Positions 41,286 to 48,308 of a DNA stretch of 64,000 bases are shown in pieces (position 1 is the first letter of the stretch; each line of letters begins with the position of its first letter). A program made the position numbers and the translations under genes. The notes beneath the pieces were generated by a model. The model was not told the DNA's origin. It did no database searches and was given only the letters and a program-made list of their open reading frames with translations. Source of the stretch: UBA6398 sp963660485 (GTDB taxonomy: Bacteria > Bacteroidota > Bacteroidia > Bacteroidales > Bacteroidaceae); contig CAVKYH010000003.1 in the NCBI GenBank assembly GCA_963660485.1, forward strand, positions 1 to 64,000, written 5' to 3'.

Positions 41286-42208
41286 AAAACCCAACCGCTC
41301 CCGTTGCACTGTTCGCCTACAACAGACCGCTGCATACCAAGATGTGCGTGGAGAGTCTGCTTAGAAATCCCGAGGCGAGCCATACCGACCTTTTTGTATT
41401 CTGCGACGGGTGGAAAGGAAGCCACGACAGGGAAAAGGTAACCGAGGTGCGCGAGTTTGCAAAGGGCATCAGCGGTTTCAAGTCGGTTAGCGTTTGCGAG
41501 GCAACCGAGAACCGCGGACTGGCAAACTCTGTAATTGCCGGCGTAACCGATGTGGTGAACCGCTACGGGCGTATTATCGTGGTGGAAGACGACCTCGTTT
41601 TTTCTCCCTACTTCCTAAAATTCATGAATTGCGCACTCGATTTGTTTGAAAACGACGAACGCGTTGGCAATGTGCACGGCCATTTGTTCAAGATGCGTGG
41701 TTTGCCCGACACTTTCCTGATACGCCACGCCGACAGTTGGGGCTGGGCCACATGGAAACGCGCATGGGACTTGTTTGAACCCTCGGGCGAAAAACTGTTG
41801 CAGACCTTGCGCGAACGAAATCTGATGAAGGTTTTCGACTTTGAGGGAACGTATCCTTTTTCGCGAATGCTGGAACGACAGATTGCCGGATTGAACAATT
41901 CGTGGGCCATAAGGTGGAAAGCATCTCTGTTGATAAACGACAAACTCGCCGTGAACGCTGGAAAATCTCTGGTGGCGAACAACGGATTTGACGAGACGGG
42001 AACGAATTGCGGGGGCGGAGAATTGATTCCAACCGAGATATTTGAAGGGGAAATCGATTGTTTCCGTCCCGAATGTATAGAAGAAAATCCCTTGGCGCGC
42101 CGCAAGTTCGAACAGATGTACCGCCGTTACAACAGCAAGCTTCACAAGGCGTGGGTAATGGGCAGGTTTCAAATCAACAAACTGAAAAACAAATTCAACA
42201 AGCCATGA
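41282..42208 (+). CDS. glycosyltransferase, GT2-like (GT-A fold)
   Basis: The 308-residue product begins VALFAYNRP, a typical GT-A start. EDD (102-104 in VVEDDLVFSP) is the likely metal-binding acidic motif. SWGWATWKRAWDLF is seen in families that modify surface polysaccharides. No membrane segment is clear, so it should be cytosolic or peripheral. It overlaps the cytidylyltransferase by 4 bp (ATGA) and the following methyltransferase by 4 bp, so the three are translated together. Donor and acceptor sugars cannot be told. Confidence 0.82.
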   Translation: MKNPTAPVALFAYNRPLHTKMCVESLLRNPEASHTDLFVFCDGWKGSHDREKVTEVREFAKGISGFKSVSVCEATENRGLANSVIAGVTDVVNRYGRIIVVEDDLVFSPYFLKFMNCALDLFENDERVGNVHGHLFKMRGLPDTFLIRHADSWGWATWKRAWDLFEPSGEKLLQTLRERNLMKVFDFEGTYPFSRMLERQIAGLNNSWAIRWKASLLINDKLAVNAGKSLVANNGFDETGTNCGGGELIPTEIFEGEIDCFRPECIEENPLARRKFEQMYRRYNSKLHKAWVMGRFQINKLKNKFNKP

Positions 42209-42933
42209 ACAATCTTACTGATCGCAGTTTCTGGAAAGAATATTGGAGCAATTATATATATGAAAAGGTGCCGGCGCGCTCGGAGTTCGACGATTATTTC
42301 CCCGAGGGCATGTCGCAGGGAAACGGACGCACCTGTATTGAAATAGGTGGCTTCCCCGGCACAATGTCTCTGTATTTCCGCCGTCTTGGATACCGTCCCA
42401 CGTTGCTTGACTTCTATGTAGATCCAACTATAATCAATGGTCTGGAAGAAAGCAACGGTTTCTGTAAGGGCGAAGTGGAATATGTGGAAAGCGATTTCTT
42501 TGCTTTTGATTCACAAAAGCAGTATGACCTGGTTTTTTCGATAGGTTTCATTGAACATTTCGACGACACTGCCGATGTGATACGCCGCCATGTGGATTTG
42601 ATAAAGCCCGGCGGTACGCTTTTCATTGCTCTCCCGAATTTCAGAGGGCTTAACGGTTGGGTGCAACGCACTTTCGACCGCCGCAACTACGATGCCCACA
42701 ACATTAGCTCTATGATTCCGGCTCGGCTGCGCGACATTCTCGCATCTATGCCGCTCAAAAACCCCAAGGTGGTGTATACCCGCAAGCCGATGTTGTGGCT
42801 CGAGCCGCGCAAAGGCATGCGAAACAAATTGGCGCGCAAGGTAGTGCGTTTGTTCAGCTATGCCATAAAATTGTTTCCCATTCCCTCGCGTCTGTTCTCG
42901 CCTTACATTGTGCTGACAGCCGAAAAGATTTGA
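42205..42933 (+). CDS. class I SAM-dependent methyltransferase
   Basis: The 242-residue product shows SAM motif I as CIEIGGFPGTMSL (about 44-56), an acidic strand end (TLLDFYVDP), VFSIGFIEHFDD as the motif IV region and LIKPGGTLFIALPN after it. The basic C-terminal tail (RKGMRNKLARKVVRLFSYAI) may contact membrane. I chose ATG 42205, which overlaps the glycosyltransferase stop by 4 bp. In this setting a sugar or lipid-linked acceptor is likely, but that is inferred. Confidence 0.82.
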   Translation: MNNLTDRSFWKEYWSNYIYEKVPARSEFDDYFPEGMSQGNGRTCIEIGGFPGTMSLYFRRLGYRPTLLDFYVDPTIINGLEESNGFCKGEVEYVESDFFAFDSQKQYDLVFSIGFIEHFDDTADVIRRHVDLIKPGGTLFIALPNFRGLNGWVQRTFDRRNYDAHNISSMIPARLRDILASMPLKNPKVVYTRKPMLWLEPRKGMRNKLARKVVRLFSYAIKLFPIPSRLFSPYIVLTAEKI

Positions 42934-42952
42934 AACATCAAGCATATAAGAT

Positions 42953-44128
42953 ATGGACAATTTCTTGTTTTACAGCCCCACTGAGTTCCGGTTTGGACGC
43001 GGTGTGGAAAACGAAGCCGGCGAATGCGTGGCGCGTTTGGGCATAAGCCGTGTGGTTGTGGTTTATGGCGGCGGGAGCGCTGTGAGAAGCGGTGTGCTCG
43101 CCCGCGTGGAGGATTCCCTGAAAAAGGCAGGCGTTGAGTTCACGGAATTGGGCGGCATTCAGCCAAATCCCACCGACAAGGAAGTTTACGAGGGCATTGA
43201 CGTGGCGCGTAAGTTTGATGCCGGCATGATGCTTGCCGTTGGCGGCGGAAGCGTGATTGACGCAGCAAAAGCTATAGCGGCTGGCGCAGTCTACGACGGC
43301 GATTTCTGGGATTTCTGGGCGGGAAAGAAAATTCTCGAGAAGGCTTTGCCTGTGGGCGTAGTGCTCACAATTCCTGCCGCAGGTAGCGAAGGTTCGGGAA
43401 ACAGTGTGGTAACAAAACTCGACGGTCTCAAGAAAATAAGTCTTAAAACGCCCCGGGTGCTCCGTCCCCGGTTTGCACTCATGAATCCGGAACTTACATT
43501 CACACTGCCGCCCTATCAAACGGCGGCGGGAGCCACAGATATGATGGCGCATATACTGGAACGTTATTTCAGCAACACTCCAAACACTCCTCTCACCGAC
43601 AATATTTCGGAGGCTTTGCTCCGCACGATTATCGGCCTTGTGCCCGAGGTGCTCAAAAAGCCCGATGACTATGAATTGAGGGCAAACCTGATGTGGAGCG
43701 GCACACTTGCGCACAACGGTGTGTGTGGCACGGGAGTTGTGGAGGATTGGACTTCGCATTTCCTCGAACATGAGTTGAGCGCCCTCTATGGAGTAACCCA
43801 CGGAGCCGGTTTGGCGGTTGTCTCACCTGCCTACCAAACGTTCATGGTGTCGCACAACGTGGGAAAGATTGCCCAGCTTGCGCATAATGTGTGGGGTGTG
43901 GAAAATTCCGGTTGCGCCGAAGACGATGCGCTCAAGGGCATTGAATGTTTCAAGGCGTTTCTCCGTTCCATAGGAATGCCCGTAACTCTTTCGGAACTTG
44001 GTATCGAAAATCCCGACATCGCTCTTCTCGTAAAAAGTCTGCACGACCACAAGGGTAATCCCGTAGGAAATTACTACCCTCTGCGTCCCGACGACACGAG
44101 GGTGATTTATGAATTGATGAAGGGCTGA
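42953..44128 (+). CDS. iron-containing alcohol dehydrogenase (BDH/YqhD type)
   Basis: A 391-residue group III dehydrogenase. GGGSVID (97-103) binds the nucleotide. The metal ligands are visible as D196 and H200 (GATDMMAHILE), H269 or H273 (SHFLEHEL) and H283 (VTHGAGL). Relatives reduce aldehydes with NADPH. Lying 19 bp after the methyltransferase, it completes the operon; it could reduce a sugar-derived aldehyde or ketone to the alcohol used by the cytidylyltransferase, or be a general aldehyde reductase. Confidence 0.88.
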   Translation: MDNFLFYSPTEFRFGRGVENEAGECVARLGISRVVVVYGGGSAVRSGVLARVEDSLKKAGVEFTELGGIQPNPTDKEVYEGIDVARKFDAGMMLAVGGGSVIDAAKAIAAGAVYDGDFWDFWAGKKILEKALPVGVVLTIPAAGSEGSGNSVVTKLDGLKKISLKTPRVLRPRFALMNPELTFTLPPYQTAAGATDMMAHILERYFSNTPNTPLTDNISEALLRTIIGLVPEVLKKPDDYELRANLMWSGTLAHNGVCGTGVVEDWTSHFLEHELSALYGVTHGAGLAVVSPAYQTFMVSHNVGKIAQLAHNVWGVENSGCAEDDALKGIECFKAFLRSIGMPVTLSELGIENPDIALLVKSLHDHKGNPVGNYYPLRPDDTRVIYELMKG

Positions 44129-44181
44129 TTTCTTTGTTTTTACTTATCGCAAAACTTTGCATGTCAAGGTTTTCGCAACTA

Positions 44182-44330
44182 TTATATAGGACATCGCAAA
44201 AACGGTGTCCTATTTCTTTTTTACGAGATGCGGTGGCGGCAAAAACTCCGACGCATCTAATTTAAATTCCGACGCATCTAATTTAAATTTGGTGGCCCGG
44301 AGTTTTTACGAAATCCGATATAGTTTTTAT
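44182..44330. repeat. 21-bp-period mosaic array, copy R14
   Basis: Starts with the hairpin AGGACATCG...CGGTGTCCT region, then CCGACGCATCT twice and TGGTGGCCCGG, followed by GAGTTTTTACG. It lies between the converging 3' ends of the alcohol dehydrogenase and the minus-strand membrane protein. Confidence 0.88.
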
Positions 44331-44391
44331 GGGACGGAATATCGGTTTTACTCTATACCTTTTTGTAAGGAAAACAGAGGGGAATATGCTG

Positions 44392-45507
44392 TCAGCAGTT
44401 CAGCAGCAAAAAGCCCAAAGCGCACCCTGCTGCGGCGGCAAAGCATGTGAGAAACACTTGCCACATTGTGAGATTTACTCGAATGTAGTTGAAATCCGAG
44501 AAATGCTTTCGTTGCCAAATGGAATAGTTAGCATAGAGCCATTCCAGGAAATCTGCGAGGTCGGCCTTGGGATTTTTCAGAAACCAGTCGGCAGTCTTCA
44601 CTTCCAGCACCGGCTCGTCGACCCACGAGAACGCCCGCGCCCATTTAGTTTCTCCCCTCTCAACGCCCAGACATACCACAAACTCGTTTTTGTTTCCGCC
44701 ATGCCAATAAGCCCGCTGCTTTTCCACAACGTCCACACCGTGTCTCGATGCGTCGAAAAGCAACACAAAGAGGTGCATCTCCACTTCGGGGGCGGTAACA
44801 GAGTTGAACAGCCGGAATTGGCGCTCCACTGTTTCGGGCACATCGAAACAATCGGACAAAATGGTGGGAGCGTCGAAATCTATTATCTCAGGATAGTCAA
44901 TCAATCCCAGCGTGATAGCTTGCGTGCGTCCTATCTTCTCAAAACGGAATATGGAGTTGGAATTCCTTATCTTGTTGGTGTATTTGTGAGGTTCGGTAAC
45001 GGTCCACACTCTTGCGGCGCGGCTTTCGTCGGAACCCCTCGTGTCGTAATAATCATAGTGGCAGCCACGGCGCGAGCCGCCGCTGATTTCACTGCCATAC
45101 CATACGTCTTCATGACATACCACCTGCCACAGATTGCGCACGGAGTCGAAAAAACCGTCGCTGCAGTTGTGTCGCGTGCCAAGGTTGGTGTCGAAATAAT
45201 ACTTCTCGGGGTGGTAAACATATTCCTTGCGCCTTCGCGTATGTGTGTTTCCCCGTTTGTCGGTATAGGTTTGGGTTACGATTACAATCTCTGTCCACGG
45301 AGCTTCATAGTATATTGTAACGATGTAGCCCCCCAGAAATTCGCGGCATTTGGTTCTTGCGCGATAGCATAGCCAGTGGGTGAGCCCGGTAAGCAGATAT
45401 CCCGCGCCGGCAACTATGGCATAGGGTTCCCACCTGCCGTATGGGTTGAACAGATAGGGCAACAGCAGGCACGCCAACAGAGGTATGATATACGCAAGGG
45501 CTATCAT
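44392..45507 (-). CDS. hypothetical membrane protein of the LemA operon
   Basis: The 371-residue product has two hydrophobic segments at the N terminus (about 2-20 and 28-45) and one at the C terminus (about 348-369), with a large hydrophilic middle. The middle has a basic stretch (DKRGNTHTRRRKEYVYHPEK) and many aromatic residues. I recognise no family. It follows LemA by 17 bp and is probably co-transcribed. Bacteroidota LemA genes are often paired with membrane proteins of unknown role, but I cannot assign a function here. Confidence 0.75.
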   Translation of the reverse strand: MIALAYIIPLLACLLLPYLFNPYGRWEPYAIVAGAGYLLTGLTHWLCYRARTKCREFLGGYIVTIYYEAPWTEIVIVTQTYTDKRGNTHTRRRKEYVYHPEKYYFDTNLGTRHNCSDGFFDSVRNLWQVVCHEDVWYGSEISGGSRRGCHYDYYDTRGSDESRAARVWTVTEPHKYTNKIRNSNSIFRFEKIGRTQAITLGLIDYPEIIDFDAPTILSDCFDVPETVERQFRLFNSVTAPEVEMHLFVLLFDASRHGVDVVEKQRAYWHGGNKNEFVVCLGVERGETKWARAFSWVDEPVLEVKTADWFLKNPKADLADFLEWLYANYSIWQRKHFSDFNYIRVNLTMWQVFLTCFAAAAGCALGFLLLNC

Positions 45508-45524
45508 TCAGGACGGGAGGGCAG

Positions 45525-46058
45525 TTAGTCTTCAAACTTAAGCATCTCGTCGTCCACTCCCGTGGCTATCACATTGTTGGTATTGGTAGATGCGATTACG
45601 GTATACTCTATCGTTGATTTGTTGTTGATGAACCATCGCGACGGATACTGCTCCACGAGTGTGGAATGCTGGTTGATAATGTCGAGCATGCGGGTTTGTG
45701 CAGTGGCAAAGGCTTCGCGTTGCACTTCGATCGACTGCATGAGGTTGGAATACAGAGAAGTGTCGAACGTGGGGTTTTGTTCTTGAATCCATTTCATAAG
45801 TTCGCCGCTTTTCTCGGAATAACGTCCCGCTATGATCTGGGGATAAATCCGCTCAAATGCCTTGCGGTATTCCGAAGATACGTTTGCCTTTTCCTGGATA
45901 ATCTTGAACATCTTGTCTCTAATCGACTTGATGTTTCCCCTTTGGGCTTCGGCCTCCTTGCGCAGGGCAATCTCCTTGTTGTTGTATGAGAAAAACATTA
46001 TGACAACGATCAACAGAACCGCTGCAACACAGATTACGAAAATAAGACTTGTTGACAT
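45525..46058 (-). CDS. LemA-family protein
   Basis: The 177-residue product has an N-terminal membrane anchor (SLIFVICVAAVLLIVVIMFF) and a helical domain. Its pattern (YNNKEIALRKEAEAQRGNIK, then QSIEVQREAFATAQTRMLDI) is that of LemA. Function is unknown across the family. It is the first gene of a two-gene unit, with a TACCTTTG promoter at 46088-46095 on the minus strand. Confidence 0.82.
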   Translation of the reverse strand: MSTSLIFVICVAAVLLIVVIMFFSYNNKEIALRKEAEAQRGNIKSIRDKMFKIIQEKANVSSEYRKAFERIYPQIIAGRYSEKSGELMKWIQEQNPTFDTSLYSNLMQSIEVQREAFATAQTRMLDIINQHSTLVEQYPSRWFINNKSTIEYTVIASTNTNNVIATGVDDEMLKFED

Positions 46059-46087
46059 GATAAGATTGTTTTATTATAATCAGATTC

Positions 46088-46095
46088 CAAAGGTA
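46088..46095 (-). promoter_or_regulatory. -7 element TACCTTTG of the lemA operon
   Basis: A minus-strand TAnnTTTG match 30 bases before ATG 46058. Confidence 0.62.
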
Positions 46096-46138
46096 ATGTT
46101 TTTTAATCAAACGCCAGATACAATCCCCCTTATTTGAT

Positions 46139-46254
46139 ACGCAAAAAACTCCAAAGCATACCGTTTTTCCGATGTCTGATATTATTTAAATAATGTCAGA
46201 CATCGTTTGAATAATGTCTGACATCTTTTTTCACAAAAACCGACATCGTTTTCG
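46139..46254. repeat. 21-bp-period mosaic array, copy R15
   Basis: Second-family words: CGATGTCTGATAT, AATGTCAGACATC and AATGTCTGACATC, with TATTTAAATA and GTTTGAATAA linkers and CGTTTT runs. It lies between the divergent lemA and mraZ genes, so it is not at a 3' end. Confidence 0.85.
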
Positions 46255-46379
46255 CCACAAATCCCGGAAAAATTCCCCACTCGCCGCGCCATTCCCCAAA
46301 CAATCCGTATCAGTTTGTGCTATAACAGGTTTAGAGAAAAAGAAAAAGTTTTTGTTGAAATTTATTTTAAGAAAAATAT

Positions 46380-46419
46380 TACCTTTGTGGGGCAAAGTGG
46401 TGAAAAGTTGCTAACTTTG
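46380..46419 (+). promoter_or_regulatory. mraZ promoter region with three 10-bp-spaced MraZ-type boxes
   Basis: Two -7 elements, TACCTTTG (46380-46387) and TAACTTTG (46412-46419), flank three direct repeats GTGGGG, GTGGTG and GTTGCT starting at 46387, 46397 and 46407. MraZ binds direct repeats of this kind one helical turn apart. Binding here would cover the start of the first promoter and the -33 region of the second. Confidence 0.65.
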
Positions 46420-46474
46420 GCACACTTAATATGGAAATATTGTAGTAAATCAGCATTCAATCTCTTATAAAACA

Positions 46475-46924
46475 ATGCGTTTCACCGGTACAATAGAGGC
46501 AAAGGCAGACAGCAAGGGGAGAGTGTTCTTCCCGGCGGCATTCCGCAAGATTCTTGCGGCTTCGGGCGACGAGCAGCTCGTGCTCACGCGCGACGTGTTC
46601 CAGCCCTGTTTGGTGCTTTACCCCCGTAGCGTGTGGGACGAGCAACTCAACTCGCTCCGCGCGGGTTTGAATAGATGGAATGCGCGACACCGCCAACTCA
46701 TGCGCGAATTTGTGTGTGATGTTGAAGTGGTTGCTCTCGACGGCGGAGGAAGGTTTCTTATTCCGAAGCGCTACGCTGCGATGGCAGAGGTGAAGCAGGA
46801 AGTTGTTTTTCTGGGTATGGACGACACCGTGGAGATATGGGCGCCCCAAGTTCTGGAAAAACAGCGCATGAATGCCGACGACTTTGCCGTTTCCCTGGAA
46901 AAAGCAATGAATCCCCAACAATGA
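46475..46924 (+). CDS. mraZ: division/cell-wall cluster regulator MraZ
   Basis: The 149-residue protein carries two AbrB-like DNA-binding halves, each with the strand-turn pattern: EAKADSKGRVFFPAAFRKIL (about 8-27) and VALDGGGRFLIPKRY (about 87-101). MraZ represses the division/cell-wall operon it heads. It overlaps rsmH by 4 bp (ATGA). The three GTKG-type boxes upstream at 10-bp spacing are its expected sites. Confidence 0.93.
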   Translation: MRFTGTIEAKADSKGRVFFPAAFRKILAASGDEQLVLTRDVFQPCLVLYPRSVWDEQLNSLRAGLNRWNARHRQLMREFVCDVEVVALDGGGRFLIPKRYAAMAEVKQEVVFLGMDDTVEIWAPQVLEKQRMNADDFAVSLEKAMNPQQ

Positions 46925-47832
46925 ATAACGGCGAATTGGCTTATCACGTGCCGGTAATGCTCAACCGCACAATCGACTCTATGAATATAGGCAGCGGAAC
47001 CTATGTTGACGTAACCTTTGGCGGAGGAGGACATTCGCGGGAGATACTGCGGCGAATGGACAGGCAGGCAAGACTTTTCAGCTTTGACCAAGACACCGAC
47101 GCCGTGGCAAACATTCCCGACGACAAGCGCCTCACGTTTGTTTTGTCTAACTTCCGCTACCTACAAAATTGGATGAATTTCTACGGAATTGCCGAGCTTG
47201 ATGCCGTGATAGCCGACCTCGGAGTGTCGAGCCACCATTTCGATACCGCAGAAAGAGGCTTCACTTTCCGCAACGACGCTCCGCTCGACATGAGAATGAA
47301 CCGCAGCGCAAAACTCACGGCTGCAGAATTTCTCAACTCCGCACCCGAAGAAAAAATAGCCGCTGTGCTCAAAAACTACGGCGAGCTGCGAAACGCGCGC
47401 CGCATTGCCGCCGCAATAGCAAAGCAGCGAATCGCAAAACCAATAAACACCACTGCGGAATTCGTGGGTATGCTCGAACCTTTCATGGGAAGAGACAAGG
47501 AGAAAAAGGATTTGGCTTGCGCATTCCAGGCTTTGCGCATAGAGATAAACGACGAAATGGGCGCGCTGCGCGAAATGCTCTCCGCCACAACCCGTCTGCT
47601 TCGAAAAGGTGGGCGTCTGGTGGTACTTACATACCATTCGCTCGAAGACAGAATGGTCAAGAATTTCATTAAAAGCGGCAACGCCGAAGGCAAAGTGGAA
47701 CAAGATTTCTACGGCAACCGTCTTGCGCCGCTCCGGGCGGTAAACAGTCATGTTATAGTGCCCGACGACGAAGAAATAGCCGCAAATCCGAGAAGCCGCA
47801 GCGCAAAACTGCGCGTGGCCGAGAAGTGCTGA
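46921..47832 (+). CDS. rsmH: 16S rRNA (cytosine-1402 N4) methyltransferase
   Basis: RsmH (MraW) methylates C1402 in the ribosomal P site. The 303-residue product has the start YHVPVMLNRTIDSM and SAM motif YVDVTFGGGGHSREIL. IADLGVSSHHFDTAERGFTF, DMRMNR and LTYHSLEDRMVKNF follow in family order. ATG 46921 overlaps the mraZ stop by 4 bp; longer frames run back into mraZ. It is the second gene of the cluster, as usual. Confidence 0.95.
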   Translation: MNNGELAYHVPVMLNRTIDSMNIGSGTYVDVTFGGGGHSREILRRMDRQARLFSFDQDTDAVANIPDDKRLTFVLSNFRYLQNWMNFYGIAELDAVIADLGVSSHHFDTAERGFTFRNDAPLDMRMNRSAKLTAAEFLNSAPEEKIAAVLKNYGELRNARRIAAAIAKQRIAKPINTTAEFVGMLEPFMGRDKEKKDLACAFQALRIEINDEMGALREMLSATTRLLRKGGRLVVLTYHSLEDRMVKNFIKSGNAEGKVEQDFYGNRLAPLRAVNSHVIVPDDEEIAANPRSRSAKLRVAEKC

Positions 47833-47873
47833 ACACACAGCATACACCAAAGGAACATTCATAACAGATAAAA

Positions 47874-48308
47874 ATGGCAGACAAATCCGAGAAACACAAC
47901 GGCAACAAGGTTCCCGCAGAAGAGATTACCGACAAAAAAGCGGCGGCAACCCAGAAAAGCGATTTCAAACGAAACTCGCGCCGCGCTTTGGAGTTTACCG
48001 GATACATGTTCGGCAACTTCATCTCTGTGGAAACCCTCCGGAGAAACATAGGGTTCATTCTGCTCGTGGTGGTGTGCATGCTTCTTTATATCGGCAACGG
48101 ATATTCAAGCCAGCAGGAGCTTATCGAAATAAACAAGCTCAAAGGCGAGGTGGAAGATGCCAAATACAACGCCCTCGTGCGCTCGAGCGAATTGCTCGAA
48201 AAAAGCCGCCAAAGCCATATAGAAGAAATATTGAAATCACGAGGTGATACAACGCTGCAAACAGCTACCACCTCGCCCTACATATTAAAGATAGACACCA
48301 CCGAATGA
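47874..48308 (+). CDS. ftsL: FtsL-like division protein
   Basis: The 144-residue bitopic protein has a charged cytosolic N terminus (about 1-60), one membrane segment (GFILLVVVCMLLYIG, about 60-76) and a periplasmic helix with heptad-like spacing (ELIEINKLKGEVEDAKYNAL) suited to pairing with FtsB. Sequence similarity to proteobacterial FtsL is low, so the assignment rests on topology, size and position between rsmH and ftsI. It overlaps ftsI by 4 bp. Confidence 0.8.
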   Translation: MADKSEKHNGNKVPAEEITDKKAAATQKSDFKRNSRRALEFTGYMFGNFISVETLRRNIGFILLVVVCMLLYIGNGYSSQQELIEINKLKGEVEDAKYNALVRSSELLEKSRQSHIEEILKSRGDTTLQTATTSPYILKIDTTE

